The notes under the pieces: model-generated | Databases searched by the model: none | The model's input: the letters and a program-made list of their open reading frames with translations, nothing else | Told to the model about the DNA's origin: nothing | Source of the DNA: Pelagophyceae sp. CCMP2097 | Taxonomy: Eukaryota > Sar > Pelagophyceae | DNA length: 64,000 nucleotides | Reading direction: 5' to 3' | Assembly (NCBI GenBank): GCA_026770575.1 | Contig: MU657213.1 | Location: forward strand, 271,900 to 335,899 | In this document: one piece after another, positions 40,614 through 52,649 of the stretch | Numbering within the stretch: the stretch's first letter is position 1 | Layout of the letters: every line of letters begins with the position of its first letter | Program-made: the position numbers and the translations under genes

Positions 40614-43316
40614 CTAGCAGGGCCGCGCCTTGGCCGGCGAGTGCGGCGAGTGCGGCGATTTTGGGGACATGGCGTCGGCGTCCAACGCCATAGTCTCTGC
40701 ATCGAACCACCCCCACGAGGCCACGCGAGAAATGGCGTGCTTGCACGACCGCTCCGCCTCGAGCCGGGCCTCGCCCTCGGCACCGCCGGGGGGCGCAGAG
40801 CCGTCGAGGCGGAGGACGTCGGCCTCGGAGGCCTCGCCGTCTGAAAGGTGCACAGTAGAGGCGCAGTCGTCCGTATACGACGCATCGCCGTCCGCGTCGT
40901 CCGGCGACAGCCTACGGGGCGGGTCCGAACGAGGCCTGGCGGCCGCGGCGCCAACTTCGGGCAGACGCACCCGCCCTGCGCGCTCGCCGGCCGCGCCCGC
41001 GTGTGGCGCGGCACGAGCACGCCCGCGCGGTGCTCCAGCGCCATGGCGACCTAGCGCGGCTCGTGCGGCGTGGACCCAATCGGTACAAACACCATTCGCA
41101 CCAATCCCCCACACCTCAGATGTAAACCCATCGCACCGACCCCCAAACGCGACTCACCATGACGAAGAAGATGTGCACGCTGTCGTAGCGGTCCGTCGAC
41201 GGAAACCCGGACCATGCCGGGCCGAAGTGGTCCATGTCCGAGACGAAGACGGCGGGCGCGCCCGGGAGCGCCGTGTCCTCGCGCGCGCAGAGACCTGGGG
41301 GTCGACAGAGGCTTCAAAGGGCGACGACCCTTCGCCGCTTGTAAGGCATGCGCACCGTCGACGGCACACTCGTAGCGGTAGCGGTAGTACTCGACGATTG
41401 GCGAGAGGAGCGACCTCGGTTGGTGCGTCGCGGAGCCGCAGAGGCACACCGTCGGCACCCAGTCGCGCGCGTCGGGCATGGCGGCCTTGAGCCACCACGT
41501 CTCTGGCCTTGAGGCGTAGTACGCGCGCCGCGACGCGTAGCCGAGGTCCGTCACCGCGCGGCGGCCGGAACCGCCGAGGATCCTCTCGGTGATGAAGCCC
41601 ACCACACCCTGCCTACGTTCAACGCGAGTCTTGAACCATCGCAAGTCTCGAATCATGGGCCTCGCATTTTCGTTCCTCGCGGGCATGCACACGCACTGCA
41701 GCTGCGTGCCGAGGACGTCGTTGCCGACGATGCTGCCTCCGTGCGGGCCTTGTGCGGAGACGAACGCGGCAATATTGGACCGCACGGACCGCGGCGCGGC
41801 GTAAATGGCCTGCTCGACGTCGATGGCGCCCTTGGAGTGCGCGTAGATGATGACGTGTCGCGTCAGCGTCAGGTCGGCGAGCTCGGCGGAAAGGACGGCG
41901 GCGTTGCGCTCGACGGTCGAATCCGAGTCAACTTTTGAGACTCGAAAGTCAATGGCCAGCTTCTTCAGCGTCTCCGTCAGAGCCTAGAAGGACGCAGTCG
42001 AGCGAGGCCCCGAAGAACCACCCTCTTCGAGGGCCTAAAACGTTGGCCGTCTCCAAAGGCTCGCCGAGGAAACGCACCCCAAAGTAAAACGGGTACCACT
42101 TCGTCCACAAACCCGGAACGAGGAGGACGCAGACCGCGTCCCAACCCTGCGCGCGGTCCGACGCGATGCGCGGGGCGCCCAGAGCTTCGATGACCGCGGA
42201 CCGCGTGAGCGTGCCCTTGTGCGTTCCCGCCCTTGCTTTCTTCAGCCTTGCCAGCTTCGAGTGGAACGACGGCGTGACGTCGATCACCGGCGTTTCCGCG
42301 TGTTGCGAGACGAGCCAGCCCTGGTGGCCCTCGGAGTGCGTCTTGAGATCTGTCGAGCCCATGCTCTCAGCCCACGAGTGCAAATCGCCTACATGCTCCT
42401 TCGGACCGCACGACGCTGTCTCCACTGGCGTGGCCTCTGCTGCCGCTCACGACTTCAACGTTCTTATTTGTTTCCAACCATCATGTCGACGCGGCATGCT
42501 TGCGGCCGAGTGACTCCAACGCAGCGGCAAACGACAAGTCGTGGCCCGCGCGTCGCTTCTGCACCGTGCGCACGCCCACGAGCGTCGTGATCGCCGCCAC
42601 CATCTACGATTCTCGGTCAAACGCCATTGGACCACAGGCGACGGACGTACCGCGAGCGACGTCGCGCCCGTGCGCGCCAGCACTTTGGCCACCAGCGCCG
42701 CGCCGACGGCGCCGGCCTGCGCCCGGACCGTGCCGCGGCTCACCGACAGACCTAGCAGCGCGGTCGACGTCAAGTCCGGGGTGTGCGGCGAGCACCGCAG
42801 ATTTTCACCAAAAACGATCCGGCGAACTCACCGCGGTGCACGACCTGGTCGACGATGGAGCCGACGAGGAAGAGCGTGCCGCCCGTGCGCGCCACCGCCG
42901 CGAGCTAACGAGGACGGATTGAGTGGGAAGTGCGCGGTCCTCCCTTCAAGCACGCTCACCTTGCCGACGCCGAGCATGCCGAGCGAGGGCGGCGGGACTG
43001 CAAAGTAGCGCGACCGGAGCTTGCGCAGGCGGCGGCGCGCCTCGCGCGTCACGCGCCGCGCCGAGCCCGAGACGCGCGTCTGCTTCGGTTCGCCAAAGTC
43101 TCGAGTCGAGGCGCCCGCGGCGATCAAATCTGCTTCCGCCGAGACGATCGAGTCCTCGACGCTCGCGACGTCGGCGCGCGCCGCGCGCGCCAGCCTGCGG
43201 GGGGGCGTGCGGGGCATCACAGAACGCGGGGCGTCAACGTACCGCCCGAAGTGGAAGAGCGCCACACAGGCCCCGACGCAGCCGCACGCCGCGGCGATGC
43301 CGCCCCGGCTCGACAT
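40614..43316 (-). CDS. Membrane-anchored alpha/beta hydrolase (lipase-like), multi-exon
   Basis: The N-terminal exon (42960-43316) starts MSSRGGIAAACGCVGACVAL, a signal anchor. It is followed by 42832-42904 (GGTLFLVGSIVDQVVH), 42651-42751 (AGAVGAALVAKVLARTGATS) and one starting 42603. The hydrolase part reads WDAVCVLLVPGLWTKWYPFY (oxyanion-hole strand). It continues HVIIYAHSKGAIDVEQAI, a nucleophile elbow with Ser in a H-S-K-G context, FVSAQGPHGGS, and late VSDMDHFGPAWSG, which may supply the catalytic His. Exons near the 3' end are 41612-41697 boundaries, 40971-41050 and 40614-40935. The C-terminal ~100 residues are Ser/Pro-rich with a SPHSPHSP repeat. Some internal joins (42000-42600 and 41280-41380) are approximate. 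One proposed intron (40936-40970) is only 35 bp. The substrate is unknown. Confidence 0.72.
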
Positions 43317-43572
43317 GACCGCCGAGCCCGGGCTCGGACTGACCTGCGCGGGGGCGGGCCCCGAGCCGAGGAGATAAAAGGGAAGGAAGCGAATCCGAGA
43401 AATCCTTTTTTAAAAATCTAAAAAAAGTTTAGCGAACAGAACAGTGTCAAAAAAATGGGTCAAGCCTCCACGCCAGGCCGTGGACGGACGAACTGCGGCC
43501 GGTTCGTTTACGCAATAAGGCGCAACGTCCGAGTGGCCTCTTTGTGACCGTTGTGTGGCCGATGCAAGGGTG

Positions 43573-46500
43573 TCATACGGAGGTGGGTCGTTTCCCGAAG
43601 AAGACCTTTCTTTGCGAGATCAGCAGCGCCGTCAGCGACTCGCTCAGCGGGATGCCCATGAGCGCGCTCGTCACCACCGCCCACGGGCCCGCGCGGTCCT
43701 CAGAGTCGTCCAAACGAAGGAAGAGCCTAGTGAGGCGTGAGGGTTGATTACTTATATCCTAGTAAAAGTCATCAAATCGGACCGATCGGACTCGCAGGCT
43801 CTGCGGGTCCGATGGGCAACGAGGCGACTTACTTCCGGTCGATTCGACGCATGACGTGGACGCTCAGCGGCGCGATTGCTAGGAGGACTACTGTCGAAGA
43901 GAGCACATCCAGGTATGTCGTCCTCGAGATGAGTTCGAGATGGTGCGCCCTTGCCGCGACAAACAGCGCAACTTCGGAGACCTGGCCGAAGAGGACGCCC
44001 GCGCCGAGCGAGGCGCCGCGCGAGAAGCCGAGGACGTAGAGTACGAGCGCGACGACGCCCAACTTTACTACTAGTACGCCGCAGACGCGCAGGCCAATCG
44101 TCGCCGCATGGGCCCGCACGTACTGCGGCGACGCCACCAAGCCCAGCGACGCGACGTACATGCCGCCGAAGAGCGAGGCCAGGGGCGCGACTGCGTGCGA
44201 GACGCGCTGCACGTGTTTGGTGCCCACCAGGACCAACCCCGCGAACAGCGCGCCCGCCTCGTGCGACAGCTTGAGCCTGCGTGTATAGCGCTTTCGAAGC
44301 TGCTTTCGCGATCACCTTTGCGATTCCATCTTTGGTGTTTTCCTTTGCCAAGACATCTCTCTCTGGCGTGCCTCTCACGACTGTCCTTCCCGCGGATATG
44401 ATTCCAAAGCGCCGACGCGGCCATATTGCCGGTCCGCGGCCAGCGCCATGGCCAGCGCGTAGCCGACGACGCAGAGGCCGAAGGAGGCGTCGTTCTATTG
44501 GGGGGCGTCTCAGACACACCGTCAGACAGCCCACTAAAATGCCCCGCGCAGTCCGACGACGACGACTCGCCGAGATGCGCCGCGACCGCGCGCCGAGCGG
44601 CGTCGCGGCCTTGGCCGCCGCTTCGGGAGCCTCCTAAATCGCGCGGTCAGCGAATCATCGACAAACGTATCGCGCGTCCGAGGCAGCCGCGACTGACCAC
44701 CGATTCCGGCGTGGCGGCGTCCGTCTCGGTGGCGGTGTTTGTAGGCGAAGGGGCCCGCTTCGTCGGCGAAGCTGGGCGATGCTTCGCCGGGGCCTCGTCG
44801 TCGTTTTCGCCCTGGGAGAACATGGCATCGAGGAGCCTCGGGAGCAGCCTTCGGGCGGCGAGGACGCCGAGGCCGAGCGTAAAGGCGTAGCCGAAGATGT
44901 AGAGCACAATGTCGAAGGCTGTCGCCGACCTGAGCGAGAGTTCCTGAACGGCCGTCGGCAACGCCAACAGCGGCGCGAGGACCAAGTCTTGGACCGACAA
45001 GAGCTCGACGACGGTGTGGCCGAAGACGGTGTCGTCGAGGTTGGCCTCGCGCATCGTCGAGAGCACCGTGGAAGAGGAAGACAGCGAGAAAGCAGCCGCG
45101 ACGAGCATCGCCTCGGCGTTGGACCTCACACATCGATGCGCCGCGGACGCAGTTGCCACATAGATTTTCTACACGGTTGCATGCACCGACTCACGTGGCC
45201 ACGTTGGATACGCTTGCCCAGAAGACGGAGGCTAAAAGTAAAACGAGCGCGAATCCCGCGGAGAACGCGCGTCTGGCGGCAAGAAACTGCGGCCGCTGCG
45301 CCCTTGGCGCTTGGTCGGACCCGGAAACGTCGCTGGAGTTGACAGAGTCGTCGGAATCGTCATCTGACTCGGTCCACGCCTCGTCCTCCAGGGCGTCGTG
45401 CCCAGACCCATCCGCGTGGCTCGGCAGCGGCCGAGAGCGATGGTGCAGCTGCGATGGCGCAGGCTTATTGGCCGCCGGGCTCCCGCGGGTCTTGCGGTCC
45501 AAACGTTTCTTTCGATGGTCGTAATAGTGGGAATACATGAGACCGTGGGAAAAGAGGAGGAAAATGCTTCCGAACTGCGCCAACGTCTCGGCCTGCTCCA
45601 AATTGCGCACGAGGTCCAGGCACGACCTAAAGCTCGTATGGCGACACTTTCTGGAACGTCACTGGGACGCGGGTCGCCACGGCCCGACCACAACGCCGCC
45701 GAGCATGTAGCCAAGCGTCGCGGGCGCGCGGCACAGCGCGGCGAGGAGGCCGCCGACGGCCGTGGCGAGCGAGAGCACGACCATGTCCTAGAGAGGTTTA
45801 CTAGAGCTCTAGGTTTCCTAGAGCTCTTGCCGCACCTGCAGGAAGCGCGTGTCCAAATGGAGCATTGCTGGATCGGCCCTGGACCGGAGCTCGGCGAAGC
45901 GTCTGGACCGCGGGTCGTGCAGTTCTGGGAGGAGAGAGTCTTCGTGCTCTATCAAATAGTCTTCCAACTGCGAATCGTTGTGCAACCCCAACTGTTTCGC
46001 CACCCGCCGCCGCTCCGCGGGCCCGAGGAGCTGGTGCATGGACTCGACCTCGCCCGTCTCGTAGTCGATGAGGATCTTGCCGCCTCGAAGTCGTTCGGCG
46101 ACCCTCGCGCGTCTTTCGGCGTGCCTCGCCGCCTCCAACGCCTTCTCTGACGACCCCACCGCCGTCCGCGCTTCGGCCAACTCGCTGCGCGTGGCGTTGA
46201 TCGTCGTCACTAGTGCGGCGAGGTCGTTGCGCATGTCCTGCAACCGCGAGGCGAGGACGCCGTTGGAGCTGCGCGTCCACCAGGGCCCCGAGGCGTTTGC
46301 AAACGCGGCCAGGACGGAAGACATGTCGCTCTCCACTCGATGTTCCACCGCCTCGACGCGCAGCAGAGCGTCCGAGACGTCGCCCACTTCTCGCGCGGCG
46401 CCTAGCGGGGCGAGCTGACACTGCGCGACCTCGGCGCGTCCGCGCAAGGCATCGCGCCGACGCACCTCGCAGGCGCAGCTTGCGCCGCGTGGTGTCCTTC

Positions 46501-46676
46501 CACAGCAGCACCTCTGGGAGCAGCGCCTTCGGGAGCAGCGCCTCCGGGAGCGCCTCGGGCGGCGGCGCGCGCGTCCGGTTCTCGACGTCGATCGCCGGTG
46601 GACCTGGACCCAAAGGACCATCAGCGATGCAAAGCACCGCCGCAGCGACCGCGATGGCGCAGCGCAGGCCACCCAT
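43573..46676 (-). CDS. CPA2-type cation:proton antiporter, KEA/TMCO3-like, with coiled-coil N-terminus
   Basis: It exchanges K+ or Na+ for H+ across an internal membrane. Exons 46466-46676, 45836-46401, 45681-45787, 45195-45626, 44698-45124, 44382-44494, 43833-44276 and 43573-43726 join in phase, giving about 817 residues. A signal peptide (MGGLRCAIAVAAAVLCIADG) is followed by a luminal coiled coil (ALVTTINATRSELAEARTAV), as in TMCO3 and plant KEA4-6. Exchanger features are GYMLGGVVVGP|S, LAQFGSIFLLFSHGL, AFSLSSSSTVL, VELLSVQDLVLAPLLALP, LSHEAGALFAGLVL and FGQVSEVALFVAA. An Asp/Ser-rich cytosolic loop interrupts the membrane domain. The splice between 44494 and 44698 could include an extra exon. 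It is divergent from the EEP gene, 234 bp away. Confidence 0.85.
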
Positions 46677-46910
46677 GCGCACGGCCGGCCCGCCACGGGC
46701 GCCGCGGGCGAGTGCGTCAGCTGGTGCGGCGCGGCTGAAGCACCAGGTGGTCCCGCAGAAACGACTGCGTTTTCGCCAAACGCGCGCCGGGTTTCCGCGC
46801 GCGGAAATCCGCCTCGTCCCAAACGCTGTGAAGCCTTCTTCGGCCGGCGCCGACGTTTCCGCCGCGGGTCCGCTCCGATCCGTGCCCGGCTGCTGGCTCG
46901 GAGCCGTAGC
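46677..46910. promoter_or_regulatory. Divergent intergenic region, antiporter / EEP gene
   Basis: This is 234 bp between two start codons. GC-rich, with no TATA box recognised. A shared promoter is inferred from spacing. Confidence 0.35.
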
Positions 46911-48427
46911 ATGGTCTCTGGCCGCTTCGTAACCGTGGCATTGCTGGCATCCCTCTTCCCCGGCTGCCTCGGCGCCGCCGCCGACGCCGACGCCGCCGAC
47001 GTGCGCATCGCGTCTTACAACGTGCGCGTCGCGTCCAAGTGGGCCCGCGACGACGGCTTCGACAAGATGCACCGCCGTACGTGGGAAGAACGTCGCAGCA
47101 AAGTGCGTCTTGACGGGACGAAGCGGCGCGCCAGAGGCAAGCGTCGCAGGTCGCGAAGATGATCGAGATCGCAAGCTGCTCCGTCGTCGGTGAGTCAGGC
47201 AGGCAGTCCGTGATCGGTGAGGTCCCTTTGATTGTGGCGGCGGTAGGCTCGCAAGAGGGTCTGGGCTGGCAGCTCGACGAACTCATCCAACTCATCGGCC
47301 CCAAGACGTGGCGCCGCATCGGTGTCGGCCGCGTCGGCGTGCGTCGGAGCATGCGCGGGAGCGGGAGCGCCTCTTTGGAGCTCCGCGGTCGCAGCACCCC
47401 GCTGCATCACGAAGCGTAGGACGGCACGGACGACGACGAGACGGCGGGCATCCTGTACGACTCTGCGCGCCTGGCGCTCGTCGATTCGGGCGACTTTTGG
47501 TTGTCGGAGACGCCTGAAAAGTCGTCCAAGAGCTGGGGCGCCTCACTCCCGAGGCTCGCCACCTGGGCCGTCTTCCAAACAAACGGCCGAAAGTTCGCCG
47601 TGCTGAACACGCACTTTGACCACCAGTCGGCCACCGCGCGGAGGCAGTCGGCGCGGCTGTTGCGGGAAAGAGCGCTGGCGCTGGAGGCGCGGTTTGGGGC
47701 GCCGGTTTTTGTCACGGGCGACTTTAACGCGGACAAGACCGAGGCGTGGCACGACGAGTGCGTCTCCGTCGCGTGGATCGGCTCTTGCGAGAGGCGCATG
47801 GATCTATCTTCTCGAGTCCCTTGCTTTGAAAAGGTGTGCAGACCCTTCTTTTAGGCTCGTCCAAGACGCCACTCCTTTTAGGCTCCTCCAAGACGGCGGC
47901 CTCGTCGACGCGTGGTCGTCGGCGGCGGCCCGCGCCTGCGGCGCGTGCGCGGCGTCGACGTACCACGCCTGGCGCGGGGCGTACAAGCGCGTCGACGTGG
48001 AGCTCGCGCTGTCGGGTCTCAAGTGCGAATTCTCGGGAATCTCGGGAAACGCCCATCGAAAGCGCCGCGCGAACGGTCGAATTTGCAGGCACATCGACGG
48101 CATCTTCGCGACGCGGTCCGCGCTCGCGCAGGGCGAAGTGAGCATCCTGCCGAATTTTAGAGAGCTTTACTTGAATCCATCAAAGAGTCGGATTTGAGAG
48201 AGCCCTCATTCCCGACGCGATTCAATATCGACGACGTTTGCGGACCGCCTTTGAGCGGACTCCGCTAGATCGTGCTCGCGCGCATGATCACCGACGACAA
48301 GCGGCGGCAAGTTTACGGCGGGCCCTTTGCGTCGGATCACTATCCCGTCGTCGTCACCTTCCGCTTTTTCCAAGCCGCCGAAACGGAGCCGGCCGGGAGG
48401 GCTCAGGACGAGCGGGATCAACTCTAG
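46911..48427 (+). CDS. Secreted endonuclease/exonuclease/phosphatase (EEP) family protein
   Basis: EEP enzymes are Mg-dependent nucleases or phosphodiesterases. Exons 46911-47102, 47150-47189, 47247-47332, 47420-47757, 47855-48022, 48089-48137 and 48269-48427 give about 343 residues with agreeing phases. A signal peptide (MVSGRFVTVALLASLFPGCL) leads into VRIASYNVRV (metal-binding Asn) and SQEGLGWQLDELIQLI with the QE motif. Next are WRRIGVGR|DGTDDDETAGILY, FAVLNTHFDH, FVTGDFNAD (the G-D-x-N motif), HIDGIF and PFASDHYPVVV (terminal S-D-H). All catalytic motifs are present, so activity is expected; it is probably exported. A duplicated acceptor region at 47846-47897 offers two in-frame 3' splice sites (exon starts 47855 or 47882). 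Its stop lies 19 bp from the P4H stop on the other strand. Confidence 0.87.
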
Positions 48428-48446
48428 ATTCACACATGCTTAAATT

Positions 48447-49618
48447 TTACACACCCAGACGACCGTTCGCGCGTCTCCGCGGCGACGTCCGTGTGTCAAG
48501 GCCGAGGGGCGGCGGCACGATCCGTTCGCGCTCAAATGTCTGGACGATCCACTTTTCGTCGATTGCGGGCTGGGAGCAGTGCGTCGTGCGCGCGTCCGGG
48601 AGCCTTGTCGTCGCGACCGAGGGAAAGAAGACGCAGGCGTCGCCGGCCGTCGGGGCAACCTCGCGTGACCTGGTACGGTACGGGCCTTTCCACCGGCATG
48701 CCGACGCGGGCTTCCTTTCCACCGGCATGCCCGACGCGGGTTTCGACGGCGATTGCGAGGCGGTCAAAGTACGTTGCACCCCCGTGCTCCACGTCGTTGA
48801 GGTAGACGATGCACGTCGAGACGCGCTGCCCGCCCAGATGCGCCCACCTGCCCGCGGGGTCTCGATGCGAGGTCTCACAAAGAGGCTCCGGGGGGTCCGT
48901 TCTCTCGTGTGCCCCTCGCGCGCCAGTCGCCTCACTCATGCGCCGTCGCAGAGGCGTCGTTGTGCGTGTCGAAGCGGTCGCCGTGGAGGTAGCGCGTCAG
49001 GACTGGGGCCTCGAGGTGCGACGCGTCGGTTTTCAGGAGAGTCGCGACGCGTTGAGCGACGAGCGACCCGAGTTCGGCATCCAACTGGCACGCCGCCGAT
49101 GCTCGCCGCTTTGAAACGTTTGCGCCGAGCGCGGCGCGGACGGCGAGGCCCAGGAGTGCAGCGCACAATGTCGCTGCGAGGAGCACCTCGCCGCCGGCGG
49201 AGACGGCGGCCGCGAAACCGTCGATTTCTGCGACGCGAATAATCTTCGGCACGGGCGCGGCGGCGAGGAGCGGCAACAGCAAGGCGAGCCTCGAGGTGTC
49301 AAACTGGACTTCGGGCGGCCTCGAGGACGTCAGTGATGTCGCCGCTTTGGAGGCGAGGAGCCGCTTGCACTCGTCTCTTGAGAGCAAGTTGCGGACGTGG
49401 TACACCCGCGGCTCGTCGCACAGCACGGCATGCGCCGCCGCGCGGCCCCGCGCGGGCCGGACGTCGAGGGCGCGCGGCGGCGAGGACGCCCGCGCGCCGG
49501 GCAGCCGGCGACCCGCTGTTCCGACCGCACTGAGTGGGCCACCCGCGCGCCTGTGGGCCACTGGGCTCCGCAGGCTCGACGTCCCCCGCAGCGCCACGAC
49601 GAAGACGAGGCGCAGCAT
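48447..49618 (-). CDS. Prolyl 4-hydroxylase, 2-oxoglutarate/Fe(II) oxygenase
   Basis: It hydroxylates proline residues in the secretory pathway. Exons 48936-49618, 48748-48847 and 48447-48659 give about 331 residues in phase. The N-terminus (MLRLVFVVALRG) is a signal or anchor. Landmarks are PRVYHVRNLLSRDECKRLL, VLTRYLHGDRFDTHNDA with the first iron ligands (H-x-D), GQRVSTCIVYLNDVEHGGAT, GDACVFFPS, then RTTHCSQPAIDEKWIVQTF with the distal His and the 2-oxoglutarate Lys. A hydrophobic stretch mid-exon 1 (SLALLLPLL, VLLAATLCAALLGLAV) is unusual and may be a second membrane segment. The second intron uses a GAG acceptor. That intron consists mostly of a 28-bp tandem duplication (48685-48742). 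Confidence 0.88.
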
Positions 49619-49854
49619 GGCGGCGAGAACCGAGGCTGGAACGCTGGAGGATACGTAAGCCTTGAAGTTCTTGCGAATTCTTGCGGTGTTCTGGCAAGGG
49701 TTAGGGTACTACTTTGTTTTTTGAACTTTCCCGAAGGATTTCAAAGGTGGGCACCAGAGTCGGCAGGTGGCGCCTCTCCGCTCCCGCGCAGCGGACCGTC
49801 CCTGAGCCGCTCCCAAATGCAGTCTCCCTTGGAGACTCCGGCTACATGTCTTGC

Positions 49855-52115
49855 TTAAGTCGGCCCGTAGAACCCGTACCTCCGCCGCCACGTGCGTTCG
49901 TTTAGCCCGCACGCGTCGCGGTGCTTCTTCAGCCTGGCGCGCATCGCCGGCGTCTCCAGCAGGCCGCAGACGTCGCTAATTGCGCCGTGCGTTTTACAGG
50001 CGCGGCATTCGACCGCGAAACAGGTGGCGCTCGACCGGGAGACGGACCTGGAATTCGCGTAGCTGAACGAGTCGTCGCAGAGCTTGTACTTCTCCAGCTC
50101 CTTTTTGACCTAGAAAGAAGCGTGTGCCGTTGTCCTTGGCCGAGGCACGATTGGTCGTCCTTCTGCGCTCCACTGAGTCCTTCACCGAGCCGCGCCCTTT
50201 CGAGCCCCGCCTCGAGTCGGCCTTGCTCCGCCCTGATCGCAAGCAATACGCACGTCTGGCTTGTCGGCAAGGCCGGCTTGGAAGAGTCGTTTGCAAAAGA
50301 TGCGTTGCGTTTTCTCGTAGACGTAAAAATCCAACTCATAAGATGCAAAGGCGAACCGGCACGCCTCGGAGTCGTAGCGCAGCGCAGACGCCGGCGAGCA
50401 CTTGACGGCCAACGAATTGGACTGCCCTACGACCGGGCGTAGAGGGCCGGCGGAGGCACAATGGGCACGCGGAGGACTGACTCGTCTGCTTAAAGTCGGC
50501 GGGGTCCAGGACGGTGATGCCGAACGTGTGGTAGGCGAGGTAGACGCTGGCGTTGTAGGCTTCTAGAAATCCGAAAAATGCGTGGTCACCCAAGGCCGCC
50601 ACGGCCAAGTCGGCGTGCTCCACCGACAGATAAGACGAGGCGTTCCGGTAGCCGTGGCAGCCCGTCGTCATGGCGCAGGTGCCGCGGCTGCACTTTTGCG
50701 CCTGCAGGCAGTCTCGCGAGGCGCCGAACATCTTCGTCAAAATGTTGCTGTACTCGTCCAGCCCGAGGAACTCCTTAAAGGTATACACGTGCTTCGGTGT
50801 CTTGAACCGGCTCGGCGCCACCCACAACCCCGGCCGGAGGCCGTATGCGTCGTAGTTTGGCGAATGGCCGCGGTAGAAGAATGCAGATACTGCTCGCACG
50901 AACGGCGAACGCAGCCTGCGTCGTGACTCGAGGGGTTTCTGACATCGGTCGAAACGTACATGGTCATGGAGTTGGCGCCGGACTGTGTGCAGCAGGCGCC
51001 GGGTGTGATTTCGCCGTTTTGGAGCTTTTCGGCGGTTTTTCGGCAAGTTTCCGCTCTCGCGTCCACCTGGCCGACTTTCGGGAGCGGTCTTCCCGGCACG
51101 CCGTACGTCACGTTGGGCGCGACGCTCCTGGCGAGCTCGCCGAGTTGCTCGAGGGCGGCGCTGTTGGCTTTGTCGAAGACTCTGGAACGAAGTCGCGGCT
51201 TCAGGAATGCCCAGTCCACACCCGTAGTCGCGAAGAACTCGACGCGCTTCGCCATGGGCCACGTCTCGTAGGACCGGACGCGCATCTGCAGCTGGTCCAG
51301 GCGGCCGAGGCCGTTGTTGTTGAACAGTTTGCCGCCTCGCAAATCCTGCAGCTCGAACGGCCTCCCCGGCGACGCTCTCGCGCCAAACGTCGCGAGCTCC
51401 GCGGCGTCGGGCACTGCGCGCAACGCGTAGCGCATAAACGCGCTCACGGTCGCGCGGTACCAATCCGTGCCGCAGCAAGGTACCATCGGGAGTCTGTCCA
51501 TATTGGACGTGTGCTTCCCGATGCCTTGGACCAAGGGGCACGTCGACGCCGTCGCGAAGCAGGAGCCCTCGGAGACGCAGACATCGGGGACGCAGCACGG
51601 GTTGGAAGAGGCGATTTGGGGGTTCTTGACGCACGCGACCTTTTTCGTCAGCGAGGCGAAGGCGGTGCCGCCGGCCTTCCTACGTCCGAGTTGGGCGTCG
51701 CGCTCGCTTCAAAACATGGTGCACGCATGCGTTTCCGGCATCGTTTCGCAGACGCGGCTCCGCGCGGCACGTGCGTCCAGTGGACCACGAAGAGCTCCTC
51801 CCCGCACGCCCGCTCGCCGCTTGCCGCGTCGTCGAAGGCATCGCGCGAATCGCCGACGGAAAATCCGCCGGCGTCGACGCGCGCGCCTCCGCCGACGGTG
51901 GCGACGCGCGCGCCTCCGCCGCCGCCGTCGTCGGCGCCGCCGTCAGCGGCGGGGCCGTCGTCGGCGGCCGGCGCCACGCTGCGCGGCCCGGACGACGGCG
52001 CCGCGCTGCGCGGCCACGCCGCGCCGTCGTCCTGCGGGCCGCGGAGCAGCAGCGTCGAGAAGATGACGGCGCCGGCGCAGGCCGCCAGGCAGCGCAGCGC
52101 CCGGACCGTCGGCAT
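49855..52115 (-). CDS. Type II membrane sulfotransferase-like protein
   Basis: The start at 52115 gives a Golgi-type anchor (MPTVRALRCLAACAGAVIFS) and a Gly/Asp/Ala-rich stem. Then ELFVVHWTHVP joins through a splice near 51680-51770 to KAGGTAFASLTKKVAC. Together these resemble the PAPS-binding 5' loop of carbohydrate sulfotransferases (FxHIPKTGGTS). Next comes MDRLPMVPCCGTDWYRATV and a long helical region, then YLSVEHADLAVAALGD and FFGFLEAYNASVYLAYHTFG, matching the late sulfotransferase motif 'FVGLTE.YNAS..L'. Further exons read SALRYDSEACRFAFASYELD and VKKELEKYKLCDDSFSY, ending at the stop at 49855. It is probably a Golgi sulfotransferase for glycans. The P-loop join leaves extra residues (RGAA), so that splice is uncertain. 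Confidence 0.7.
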
Positions 52116-52649
52116 CGCGCGCTGCTCACGCAACTCGACGCCGTCGGCGAGCCGCGCCACGCGCCGTCGAGCTGCTTCTTTGCAGCACAGGCTCGGCGCC
52201 AATACGCCGCGCGCCAGCAGGCCTACGTCTTCCGACAGGGACCTTACGTCCAGCGGCCTAACGGCCGGCACTGCTAGATGACTGACACCGCCCGCCGCTT
52301 CTCTTCGCGCTCTCCCGTTTCTCTCGCTTGCCCCCTCCGCGCCGACTGTTTGACAATTGACTGTTGATCGATTAAAGTAAAGGTCGCCAAAACGCCCCTC
52401 TTTTTGGACCCCAGCAATTGATCCAATCCACCGCTCATTCGAAATCGTTCGGATTGTCCCGAGGTCGATACTGGACACCGGGCCGCCCGACGGACCGACG
52501 CCGCCGGTGCCCCTTCACCGCGAGGCCCACCAGTGTATATATACCTCCGCACTCGGCTCTTTGGCACTGGGACCGGACCCAAGGAGCGCACCGCGGACAG
52601 GAGGTGCACACATCATTACGAGGCCCTCCCGCGCGGCACCTCTGCGGCG
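52116..52649. promoter_or_regulatory. Divergent intergenic region with TATA-like element before the SET gene
   Basis: This 534-bp divergent spacer contains TGTATATATAC at about 52534-52544, roughly 110 bp before the SET gene ATG and correctly oriented. It is one of the few convincing TATA-like elements in the window. A CT-rich stretch occurs at 52296-52330. Confidence 0.45.
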
